A model generated the notes under the pieces. That model was given only the letters and a program-made list of their open reading frames with translations, did not search any database and had not been told where the DNA came from. From Coenobita brevimanus (Eukaryota > Arthropoda > Malacostraca > Decapoda > Coenobitidae), in assembly GCA_032717465.1 (NCBI GenBank), contig CM064671.1:53569991-53633990 (forward strand): a DNA stretch of 64,000 nucleotides, written 5' to 3'. Shown piece after piece: positions 45,276 to 56,223 of this stretch (the stretch's first letter is position 1; the number at the start of each line of letters is the position of its first letter). The translations under genes were made by a program, and so were the position numbers.

Positions 45276-46040
45276 TGAAAGGTCTCTATGGAGCGGTTCC
45301 TCCATATAGAGCAGCTCAGCGAGTCCTATACTTTTCCATCCCTGATGTGAACCATCTATCTGATGTCTTAACAGAACAAAATTCGGGTCGGAACTTCAGG
45401 ACTTGATAGCAAGTCTAAAGTCACTGACATGAAAATGTTCTTCATCGTCAGTGATAGCCATAACATAACGCACTTAGTCTGTGCTCGGTGAAAATGGTCC
45501 AGTGAGACACAAGTTTGTGCTGTTTAAGGCCGGCTGCCATTCTGTCAGCATGACTCACATCAGCTGTTATCAGTGTCTCTGGTGAGACAGTTCTCCCTAT
45601 TCTTGGTTTCTCTACAACTCGTTCATCACCTAATGACCGAGTAACCGACTAAAGGTATCCCATAATTCAACTGGACTCTCAACAGCATTAAACACCTCAA
45701 ACTGATCCAAAACTGTCAGTGCATGATGCATAGCCTTACACATAAGCATGCTCATCCCTGTAAGTTTCTTTGGTGGCATCTTGGGATACTCTTCGCAGGG
45801 TAAGTCAGCACATAGTTGAACCAGGATCGGAGCTTCGAGTTGATGAGCACGTATGCGAGCTTGTGTGTCTGTTTGGTGAGCAAGTCTGAATTACGAGTGG
45901 AATATCTGTTAGAGTGTCTGAAGCATCGTTCAAACTCGAAGTGGTATGGATGCTCCACCTCTCACCAGCATTTGCCTACCACTTTTATGCATGGGCGTGA
46001 AGAGAGCGGTCATCTGCACTGAGCTCTCCTCAAGCTACAG
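45276..46040 (-). mobile_element. LINE-L, linker segment
   Basis: Minus-strand translation in mixed frames: MPPKKLTGMSMLMCKAMHHA, then LDQFEVFNAVESPVELWDTF (about 45690), then SHADRMAAGLKQHKLVSHW (about 45520) and IDGSHQGWKSIGLA (about 45320). This is the endonuclease-RT linker of LINE-L. It stops abruptly at about 46040, where the I/Nimb-like LINE begins on the other strand. Confidence 0.55.
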
Positions 46041-46259
46041 GGCTGCCCCACCGGCATTAGTTTTTGTTGTAGTTCGCCACTTGGGCGCTTTTTAAAGTCA
46101 GGTTAGCTAGAACTCATTTTCCTCCCTTCCCTGTTTTGAGATACAAAAGGTATTAGTATCTACTCCTGAGATCACCATTGCTTACTTACCTCTGGAGTGT
46201 AACCCACACTGATCGCTCTGGGGTGTGAATTAACAGAGACATGCCCTCCCAAAAGTAGT

Positions 46260-47667
46260 TTGAGAGGGTGGTCTCACACTTTAGTGTTTAGTCCCTGGGT
46301 ATCTTGTCCCCTTGCTTGTCTTTCTCTTTCTTCCCACTTCCCCTGTAAGGGGGAGTTGGTTACACTGACGGACACCCCTGCTGCCTCTCCCTTCTTTAGG
46401 GAGAGGAGAGGCTCTGACAATCCCAGGACTAGTACAAGGACTGACTTACAGAATGACCACCCCCAGACTAGATCCCCGGTAGCCATCCCTGTACATAATG
46501 TGATGTATGTACAGTTACATGCTGTTCGTTCTACTTCATTGGCTAGTCTCAATCCTTTTCTTATCAAGAAGGTGATTGATGGCTGGGTTGGTGAAGTTGA
46601 ACAGCTAAAAAAACTTGCTTCTGGAGATCTCCTTATTTAGACACTTAATTCAAACCAGGTTAAAGATTTGCTCAAGATCCTTAAGTATCATTGCTATGAT
46701 GTCCAGCCAAGGATCCCACATTCCATGAATTTCTACAGGGAAGTTATCACCTGCAGGGACATCATGGTTATAGAAGAGGACAATATTGTAATTGAGCTTG
46801 CTGACCAAGATGTTATTGGTGCTCGCTTTATTACAAGGTTTACGGAAGGCGTGAGGAAGAAGACTGCTACCATTGTTTTAACATTTGTCAGGGTCACACT
46901 CCCCTCGAGTGTCAGAGTTGGGTATGAAATCTTTAATGTCAGACCTTACATCTTCAATCCCCTTTGATGCTCTTAATCCGAGCTTTATGGACATTCTGAC
47001 AAGGCTTGTCGGGCTCCTTAAACTGTGTGTGGCAGATGAGCAGCTCAGGGTCATGATGCTTAGCACTGCACCTCCGAGTCTGTTAGTTGCTTTCATTGTA
47101 AGGGTACTCACTCCACTTCCTCAAGGAATTGTTGCAAGCGGAGAAAGGAGAAAGAGGTCTACACAGTGAAGGCAACAGAGGGCATATTCTACTATGATGC
47201 TAGGAAAGAAGGTTAGGGAGTTGCATACTACTCCCAAGCCAAATGTCTCCTATGCATTGTCGGTTGTGTCTCATCCCGTGATGTGCACAGTGGAGACTCA
47301 GACTGACCCTGTCCCTGGCATTCCTGCCACTCATTCTGCCCCCTCATCTACTCCTGTACATTCCAACACTATATCTGACATCCCAGTTGCAACTTCATAC
47401 TCTCAGGCCGCTACTGCTTCTCTGTCAGTATGGACTAAGAAGACATCTGACAAGTATGATGATATTAACTTGACCTCCTGTTCAAAGTCACAGCCTCATG
47501 TCTTACCTGTTTCTGCTCCAGCGAGGGATCAAAGAGTTAGCTCTTCCTCAGTAGAGTCTGGGAGCATAGTTATTGATGATCATCAAATGGAGTTTTCCAT
47601 TAGTAAGCACCTGGATAGGTCCCTGAGTAGCCGCTCACCTGGCAGCGGGTGGCATAAAAAAACATAA
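46260..47667 (+). pseudogene. I/Nimb-like LINE ORF1 (gag-like)
   Basis: 46260-46640 includes RSTSLASLNPFLIKKVIDGW. Then 46668-46967 has FYREVITCRDIMV, ELADQDVIGARFITRF and VGYEIFNVRPYIFNPL, the RNA-binding core of I-type ORF1. In the same frame, through stops, come three decayed CCHC knuckles (GHSDKACR, AAQGHDA-stop-HC, SCFHCKGTHSTSSRNC) at 46975-47150, then a Ser/Thr/Pro-rich tail 47194-47667. In-frame stops at the knuckles show loss of function. Confidence 0.75.
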
Positions 47668-47699
47668 CCATACTGGCCCCTCTCATAAATCTTAACCTG

Positions 47700-48264
47700 C
47701 CACATTCACTGTGTTACAGTGGAATTGTAGTACTCTTAGGAATAAATTCCACAATATTGAGATTTTGCTCTCTACACTCAGGCCAGATGTTATTTGTTTA
47801 CAGGAGACATGCTTGGTGGATCACCCTGATCCTCCACAGTTCAAACACTACCATTCGTATAGAAGATATGATGGTCACGGAGTCGGTATATACACTCGCA
47901 AATCAATCCACAAACGGAAGTGGTTCTAAATTCTATTCTGAAAGCTGTCGCATTCAGAGTAAAATTTCATAACACGTATCTGTCTATTTGCTATATCTAC
48001 TTTCTCCCCTCCATAGTCCCATTGATGGTGATGCGTTCACTTCACTTGCACATCAACTTTCGAGTCATAAATTAGTTTTAGGTGATTTTAATGCTCATCA
48101 CTGTCAGTGAGGAAGCTTGAGAAGTGATAGCAGGGGGAAACAAGTAGCCGAACAAGTAGCCGACCTCATATTAGAGTCAAACCTCTGTCTTCTAAACAAT
48201 GGTATAGTGACTCATGTAGACGACTTCATTGGCAACATGTCATGTATAGATCTGCCATTATTGT
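47700..48264 (+). pseudogene. I/Nimb-like LINE endonuclease, N-terminal part
   Basis: LQWNCSTLRNKFHNIEILL and PDVICLQETCLVD (47711-47830), with catalytic N and E positions of APE endonucleases. KLVLGDFNAHHCQ lies at about 48060-48110. It ends at FIGNMSCIDLPLLS (48265); the SDH part follows after the insert. Confidence 0.8.
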
Positions 48265-49430
48265 CATGAGTGAGCGTATTTATATAAATTCATGACATTG
48301 TACGGTGATGAGAAAACCATGAGCTCTAGTGGAATTCTCACTGGGCATCACTCAGTTCAACCGTCTTCGTATTCACTTCGATCGGGATGGTTTTCAGAAC
48401 ATTAGTCACTGTTTCACAAGTGACCATCTTATCCACGACATTAGTGCTTTCAGTGAGTGATTTATTGTGAGCCTATATCGTTCACCTTCTTTCCGTTGAC
48501 CATTGAAGTTAGGCCACGCCTACTTCCTGCGAATAAGGCCAGCTCATACCTTCCATCCGAGTTTGAAGTCAGTCAGCTAGGGATCGTCGTGAGGATAGGA
48601 TCGTTTTGTGCCCAGCGTAGAGCATCATCTCTGTTGTACAGCAAATTCCTGAATCTCCACCTAGACGGTGATTGGTGAAGCGGGCTTGGAGAGAATAGCA
48701 GTGTTGGTGTTCATCACAGGCACCCAGACTTCCATTTTGGCTCCCCTCCACTGACAAGTATTTCTGTTCGTTTTTCTAGGCTTAAGTTTAATTTGAATGA
48801 GAGAGTGAGTGTATTCTCTTGTTATTTGAATTCATGAGTCCCCCAGCAACCAAGAAATTCCCCTTCTGAATTTATTTTGAGATTCATATAACGTAAAACT
48901 ATTTTATTGTAATCAATAAATTTACAGGTCTTTTCTTTGAGCTTTGAGCTTAATGTAATTAGACTCGTGTTTTATTTCTCCACATTAAGCTTATTTTAGT
49001 TGCCGCTCCTAGTTTGCACAAACTCTTTACAATATTTATAACTGGTACTTAGGCCAGTTCTTTTTTATCAAGCTTAAATCCGTTGTGCCAGCCAGGTTTT
49101 AAGCACCGGCAAGAACCTGTTTATTATTATTAGCATTAGTTATTGATTGTCAGGGGGTGTAGTCACTATCTCGAGAGGCTAACAGTACTACAAACAGCAC
49201 TCGTGAGTAATTAGTCTCTGATGTGTACTGTTGAGAAAGTTTATAAATCCTCGTCTTTAGAGAATTGGTGAAGTAAACTGGCATAAAGTAAAACTTTCCG
49301 CTGGATTTTCACAAGTTAATTCCTTGCTTCTAATTTCAAGTAACATCCACCATTATTAATTCATAAATTCACATCCCCCCGTGACAATTATCATCTCCCG
49401 ATATACACACTAACATATCTTGGGACCCGT
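48265..49430. mobile_element. Unclassified insert in the LINE endonuclease, with possible solo LTR
   Basis: About 1.17 kb between two halves of the endonuclease. Within it, 49147-49387 starts TGTCAGGGGGTG and ends CCCCCCGTGACA, inverted-repeat termini of the TG...CA kind seen in LTRs; TATAAATCC lies inside. The flanks do not show a clean target duplication. The rest shows no family I recognise. Confidence 0.4.
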
Positions 49431-50436
49431 GTGACGACTAGATGGGTAGCAACCATTTTCCTATCTGTCATTCTTATGCACTTGATGGTTCTCGGTCTCC
49501 CCCACCATCTAAATTTAACTTTACGAAAGTCAGATTGGGGATACTACTCATGGGTTGCCAATCTAGATATATCAGGATGATGAGAAAGTTGCAGACTTGC
49601 AGGCTTCCGTTATACACACAGCTGAGGCTGCTATTCACAAGACATCTACAATTCCAAAGAAGCGTAGCGTTTTATGGTGGACACCAGATTGCTGACATGC
49701 ACCCACTCAGTGTAATAGGAGGTACAGGATTTTTGAGAAACAGCCAACAGAATCAAACTTTATTGCCCACAAAGCAGCTAAGGCTGAAGCAAGGAGGACA
49801 GTAAAGTGGCAAAACGGAATAGCTAGCATAGTTTTGTGTCCACGTTGAATTGCACCCCCCACCCCTTAAGTCAGGTGTGGTCCACTATAAATGTACTTAA
49901 TATCATGCACACTTGGCCGCCAGTCACCACACTTGTGGTGGACTGCGAATATCACTGATGATCCTGCGGACATTCCCAATACTATTGCTGACCATTTTGC
50001 CCAAGTAAGCAGATCAGCCAACTAAGATCCTCGTTTTCTCCACCATAAGTGTTTTGCTGAGCTGCAGAAATTAAAGTTTGCCACAGAAGAAGGAGATACC
50101 AGCTACAATTCCGAGTTTACATTACATGAACTTCTCCTTGCCCTAAAATCTTGAAAAAGCTCCAGTCCTGGTCCATCCACCATTATGTACAGTATGATTC
50201 AGCATCCTACTCAGGCCAACCTGTGTAAGCTGTTAGTGATGTACAATGAGATTTTGGCATCTCTCACGTTTCCAGACTCATGGCATTACACCCAGGTCAT
50301 ACCGATACCTCACTGGGGTGGTCGCCTTATGAGTCCCAGTTTGTTTCAACCTATTGTGCTGACTGACTGTCTATATAAAGTATTTGATCATGTGGTTAAT
50401 AAAAGGTTACTTTTTGTTTTAGAGTCGAAGGATGTG
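49431..50436 (+). pseudogene. I/Nimb-like LINE endonuclease C-terminus, linker and RT start
   Basis: It resumes with MGSNHFPICHSYALDGSR (the SDH motif, now SNH) and then KFNFTKV. Linker scraps include EARRTVKW (49790). The RT begins near 50150 with NLCKLLVMYNEILASLTFP, VIPIPHWGG and LTDCLYKVFDHVVNKRLLF, stopping at VLESKDVL, where the piggyBac A3 TTAA lies. Confidence 0.8.
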
Positions 50437-50440
50437 TTAA

Positions 50441-52243
50441 TCCCTAAACTGCGGGGTTGTTTTGGCTTGACTTGTGAGACCCGCGGGCATAATCACGTTC
50501 TGACAGACTCTCTAAAAATATTTGCCAAAAATCAGTTATTAGTCCTAGAATATTATAATTACATATGCATATGGCACATACCTCCAGCTTTCTCCTGGGG
50601 TGTTTGTTGAGCCTTTGTTTAGTACCGCAGGACTTGTGGAGACCTCTGAAGTTGGGTAACGAAGTCTCCACTTTACACTTCCCGACAACCCATAATATGA
50701 TTACCACAGCCTGATGTTATCACTAGAAACACTATTCTATGATTTTCAAATAGTTTGGAATCCATACTCCAAAAAAAAAAAAAAATGTGAAAGCAATGAA
50801 AAGTAAGAGCGCGTATGACCTTCCCACTTGCGCTCATTCGCCGCTGGTGTTCTGTCATTTATTATTCAAAAAAACACTCACACTTTATATTTCTATTACT
50901 ATATAACATATATATCTGCAGTATTTATCCATAAGTTTCCTTCAGTAATAAGTAGTTTATTGTCACTGTAGGCATTCAATTTCTCTTTCAGTAAAATACA
51001 TAGCATTCACTTTCTCGTCCTGTATACTAGCGTTGAGAGCGAATCTGTCACTTTCACTTTCAGTTTCATAACTCATAGTATTCATACATGCTAGAGTGAA
51101 ACTTTCTCTTTCATTACTCCTAGTATATATACTCGTATTCTTATATTACTATTCATTTACATTTCTATTTACATTCTCTATTTTATTAACATTATTTACA
51201 TTTCTATTTTATGTACACTGTGTTATGCACAGTCACTTTCAGTAACTTATAAAACTATTTTCCACTGTTCACTTATATTTACATTCATTGCTTTCACTTG
51301 CTGTTTACACATTATTTACATATAATTGACACTTCCACTTGCACTGTTTTAGTCACCAGAAAGGTTGTCACTGTCCATCATTTTCATTGATAAATTAGCC
51401 AGTTCACATTGCACAGCAGTCATTTAGCCCTTTACCCCTTTCCACACAAGGTTTAGTAGGGGGGAGAGGCCACAGGGCCCTTTGCATGGGGCTAAAAAGC
51501 GGCAGAATTGAACAAGCACCAATCCGACATCGTTTCACCTTGAAAGACGACAGTAAACTGAATACTGTGGTGGCCTAGGGGGAGTGCAATGCTGCCAATG
51601 TCAGCATGGTAACAGCTGCTAATATATACGCTATGAAATGATTGGCAGGAAATCTAGACAATACATAATAAATTAGGTAGTTCCAGGTGAATGTAAATAT
51701 CACTTAGGCTTCTCCCTTCCTTTCTTATATATGTTTTTATTACGAGAATAGATTATACGGCATATTTCAAGGGGAAATAAACAGTGAAAATTAGCAAACG
51801 AGTGCACATGAGGTGTTGTCAGGTGATAATTATCCAATTCCAGGTGTATGGCACTATCAGTTACCTAATTTATTTTTCTATATATTATTTGGTATAAGAA
51901 TAGGGCATAGGGCTTATTCAATGGATGAAATCAGTGGAAAATTCTGGGGAAGATTTACTTAGGTCAGCACGGCCAGGCAGGTGAGAGGAGAGGGTAATGG
52001 AGGGGAGGTAGGGAGGGGAGTCAAGAACGGGGAAAAATGGCTAAATTGTCAACAATGGATGGTAGTACAGATGAGATTAGCAGTGCTGACTAGTGTTGGA
52101 CATTGGCAGTACTGATAGATGATACAAGCCACCACTTGAAAGCCTGGGCGAATTCAAAATAACACAGAATCACAAAAGTGACGCCCCGCGGTATGATCCC
52201 TTGCTCCCAAGCGTCACGAAAGTGACGCCCCACGGTTAAGGGG
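50441..52243 (-). mobile_element. piggyBac family A, non-autonomous copy A3
   Basis: TTAA at 50437-50440 and 52244-52247. Left end TCCCTAAACTGCGGGG, right end CCACGGTTAAGGGG, same orientation as A2. About 1.8 kb, without transposase. It lacks A2's 190-bp duplication. It shares with A2 the GTTTAGTAGGGGG..AGG.CACAGGGCC segment near the deletion joint, so both may descend from one deleted master copy. It splits the LINE RT between VLESKDVL and the STLDHLMHLDH region. Confidence 0.92.
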
Positions 52244-52247
52244 TTAA

Positions 52248-52506
52248 ATCATCAACAGAGTGAATTCATTAATACAGGTCTACTCTGGATCATTTAATGC
52301 ACCTGGATCACTGCATAGCCAAGGCTTTTGCCAATCGCAAATTTACAATACAAATTTTGGGGGATATTCATAAGGCTTATGATATGACTGGGCAAAACAG
52401 AATACTACATAAACTCAACTTAAGAGGTAATTTGGCCATTTTGCTTCAGAATTTCCTTATTGACAGCAAGGAAGTGTGCTTAGCCCTGCTTTCTTTAGCA
52501 ATGCCA
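52248..52506 (+). pseudogene. I/Nimb-like LINE RT, middle segment
   Basis: Encodes LDHLMHLDHCIAKAFANRKF, LGDIHKAYDMTGQNRILHK (the first catalytic Asp region) and LSPAFFSNAI, ending at the TTAA where piggyBac C is inserted. The next residues (NDILSSAS) are found at 61209. Confidence 0.8.
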
Positions 52507-52762
52507 TTAACCCACCGCATGCCAGTGCCATTTTAAAACAGTCTGACTTAATTGCGTGGCCAGTGCCAGTGCCATTTTTAAATGGCTTAAATTTCAAAAA
52601 TTTATTGTGGCTGCATTTTTCAAGCTACATGCACAATAATTGGTGTGCTTGTAGGGCAACTCTTCCTTTATATTGCCTCAGGTGATCAGGCCTATACACC
52701 CACGTACTCCCTCCTCACACTCGCTCTGCCTCACTCTACTTGTGTCTATCATACAGTGTAGA

Positions 52763-53060
52763 AATGTCTCACTGAGGTCTCTCAGATGAGGAGATTCAGG
52801 AGCTCCTGAAGTTCCTTACACTGGGGAAAGTGGACGACAGTGCGCAAGATAAAGACTATGTCCAGCCTGATGAGAGTAGTAGTGATGAGGAAATTCCCTC
52901 ACCATGAAAATCAAGGTATGAGTGGTATGCTAGAACAACATGTGGAAGGAGGCCACCAGCACATCATCGCTTTGCACATCGTGATGATGAGGAGGAAGGA
53001 GAGGAGGAAGGTGACACCTTCATTTACACAGAGAGTAGGCCAGCATGCTCTCATGATACC
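52763..53060 (+). pseudogene. piggyBac C transposase N-terminus
   Basis: ATG at 52763, then a TGA at the fourth codon, then GLSDEEIQELLKFLTLGK and QDKDYVQPDESSSDEEIPSP; another stop follows, then acidic sequence (DDEEEGEEEGDTFIYTE). The start, the acidic segment and the LSDEEI motif match B2 and B3. The frame is cut by the Jockey insertion. Confidence 0.7.
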
Positions 53061-53099
53061 TCTACCTTCAACTGTCTACACCACACTACATGCGCATAA

Positions 53100-56000
53100 C
53101 ATATCACACCTTCTATTCACATCTTTAGTAATGGCCGCTGCAATCTCACAATCAAATGAGGTGGTATCTCGGATTGCCACCACCGGCAGGGTAGGGCTGG
53201 AGGCACAGGGTCCTCCCGGTCGCTATCAAGCGACTGTGCCAGCAGCGACTGTTGCTATTTCCGGGAATGCTCGTCGGCGAAGAGGTGACGGTGCGGCCTT
53301 ATTCTTCACCAACATCCGCGGCCTTATCACAAATTTAAACTCAGTTCATTTTTTCCTTCAGTCCATATCCCCTTTGGCCCTTTTCCTCACAGAACCACAA
53401 ATCTCACCCTTTACCGATATATCTCCATTTTGTTTTCCCGGTTACCATCTCCTTACAAACTTTCGAAACAAGGGCGGCACCTGTTCTTATATCAAATCCC
53501 AATATGCAGTTGATACTATTTTAAACTTCACTTCATCCAGTTTTGATTACTCATTATATAAATTAAATTGCCAAAACATTACCAAATGTATCTGTGTAGT
53601 TTATCGTTCCCCCAATGCTTCTTCGGAACCCAGTGTATTTGATTCCATATCCACTCAGTTGAGTAACCTTGACCTTGCCCTTGGCAATGAAATTACCATT
53701 TTGGGTGATTTTAACATACACAATGTTGAATGGTTATTGCATTCTGCCCGGACTGACGACGCTGGTCTAGAATGCGAGCTGTTTGCGGAATCGTTTAATC
53801 TCACCCAGTTGGTAAAGCAACCGACCAGAATACCTGATAATCCTGACCATAATGCCCATCTCTTGGATTTATTCTTGACAAATAATCCAGATCAATACAG
53901 GATAGAGGTACTGTCACCACTTGGATCCTCTGACCACAATCTCATCAAAGCCTCATTAGTTAACCCTCCTACACCTCCCCATTCCGAACCTGTCAGGGTG
54001 ACCCGATGGCACTTTGACAGGGCAGACTGGGATGGATTTAGAAATTATCTTGCTGATGTTCCTTGGCAGTCTTTCTTCTCTAGTGATCCCAATTCTACCC
54101 AGTCCCACATTTGTGACTTAATACTAGCTGGTATGGATTTATTCATACCAAGTCAACAATTCACTAAAATATCAAACTCTCCAAAATGGTTTGATGGCAA
54201 TTGTGCCAGAGCAACAGCCCAAAAGTCATTAGCATATAACTCTTACTTAAAATCAAAAACACCTGAATCACTCTCCCAATTTAAAATTGCTAGAAATCAT
54301 GCAAAAGCTGTATTAAATCTATCTAAATCAAACTTTCTTCAAAAGCAAGCATCAAAACTACTTAACAACCCTAATGACAATAGATTATTCTGGTCAACTC
54401 TTAATTCTTTCAATAATAACTTTAACAAGTCATCTTCCATTCCCCCACTAAAATCTTCAGATGGCAATATTACAAATGACCCACGTGGGAAAGCAGATAT
54501 CTTTGCTAGTACCTTTGCAAGAAACTCTACCATAGATGATACTAGCCAGAATGTCTCATTACTGGAACTTGATTCTCCCGAAATTGCCCCACTTAAAATA
54601 CAGACAAGATTTGTAAAATCCATCCTAGACAATTTACCTACCAACAAAGCTCCAGGTCCAGATGGAAATCCGCCAATTGTTTTGAAAAAGTGTTCCCCTG
54701 AACTTGCCTCTGTCCTAGCTAAATTATTCAGACTATGCATACGTACTTCTTTATTCCCAAATTCATGGAAAGAAGCCAATATCCACCCAGTTCCGAAGAA
54801 AGGAAGTTCGTCTGACCCCTCCAATTACAGACCAATAGCTATCACATCTTCTTGGTAAGGTATTTGAAACTTTAATTAATAAGCATATTGTTAAACATCT
54901 TGAATCCAACAACTTAATTAATGATAGACAATACGGTTTTCGCCACGAAAGATCCACCATTGACATACTCAATCTCTTAACTCATACCATCCATCAATCA
55001 ATTGATCTTTTTGGAGAAACTTATGCAGTAGCTCTTGATATCTCTAAAGCTTTCGACAGAGTATGGCACCGTTCCCTGCTGTCCAAACTCCCTTGCTATG
55101 GACTAACGTCTTTTGTTCCTTTGATTTCTTCTTATCTTAGTGACAGGAAAATAAGAGTAAAAGTAGATGATGTATATTCGAATTTCCACTCAATTAACGC
55201 CGGCGTGCCCCAGGGATCAGTTCTGGCGCCAACCCTATTTCTGGTTCATATTAATGATCTCTTATCTGTCACTCACAATCCCATTCACTCATATGCAGAT
55301 GACTCAACACTACATAGTTCATTCACACTCAGACATCCATTTACAAAGTCTAATATCTCTACCTCTCAGCTCAATACAGCCATCTCCATAAATCAAGATC
55401 TATCTACAATCAGTGAATGGGGACAAAACAACCTTGTCTCTTTTAATGCTAGTAAAACTAAATATATACAGTTTACTAATAGACAGATATTGCCAGATTC
55501 GTACATTACCTTCAGTGCTACTAATGTTCCCATCTCGAAAAGTATTGAAATTCTTGGTGTCTCACTTAACAGTGCCCTCAGCTGGACCTCTCATGTCAGA
55601 TCACTTGCTAAAACCGCCTCAAAGAAACTTGGATTATTGTACAGAGTCCGTAACTTCTTCGCCGATGAGCAGTTAGCTATAATTTATAAGAGTCATGTGC
55701 GCTCAGCTTGAATATTGCTCACCCTTGTGGAATGGTTGTGGAGAGGTTGCATTAAGACAACTAGACAAAATTCAGAATAAAGCTGTTAGAATCATTAACA
55801 ACCCTGCCATTACATATAAACTACCTCCCCTGCAAGTAAGAAGGAATGTTGCCTCCCTTGCATTATTTTACAGATATTTTTTTGGCAAATGCTCAGATGA
55901 AGTTGCGTCCATGGTGCCACCTCTCCATGCCTTCCCTCGTGCTACATGGGCATCTGGTAGCGCTCATGACTGGAATGTCACTCAACCATATTGCAGAACT

Positions 56001-56223
56001 TCTGCCTATCAGAATTCTTTCATTCCCCGAACTGCATCTCTCTGGAACTCGCTTCCCCAGAGTTGTTTTCCTCCAAATTTCAACCTACAACTGTTCAAGT
56101 CTAACTGTTACAGACATTTGATGAACAGAGGACACCAGTAATCTGGTGTATGGATTATTTTTTTTCTCCATTTGGTTTTCCTTCCTCCGTTCTGTTATTT
56201 AAAAAAAAAAAAAAAAAAAAAAA
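53100..56223 (+). mobile_element. Jockey-clade LINE, young copy inserted in piggyBac C
   Basis: Starts somewhere in 53050-53131 and ends in a poly(A) run at 56201-56223. It has one main ORF with two single-base frame breaks. It is on the plus strand, opposite to the copy at 10.4-13.5 kb, and much better preserved than any other LINE here. I could not find a clear target duplication around it. Confidence 0.88.
53131..56139 (+). pseudogene. Jockey endonuclease-reverse transcriptase, two frameshifts
   Basis: ATG at 53131. Endonuclease: FFTNIRGLITNLNSVHF, ITILGDFNIHNVEW, LGSSDHNLI (53300-53950), catalytic motifs intact. RT: LPTNKAPGPDGNPPIVLK and PVPKKGSSSDPSNYRPIAI (54630-54840), frame break at about 54850, then ALDISKAFDRVWHRS, NAGVPQGSVLAPTLF and HSYADDSTLHSS (catalytic YADD intact, about 55290). 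A second break lies at about 55705, then LEYCSPLWNGCGEVALRQL and the C-terminus FIPRTASLWNSLPQSCFPP to the stop near 56140. Apart from two one-base shifts it reads through, so it is recent. Confidence 0.9.

Noticed and set aside
52840..54858. A single 672-codon protein starting at 52840
   Set aside because: The first ~97 codons are the piggyBac C N-terminal region in the wrong frame; the Jockey ORF more likely starts at ATG 53131.
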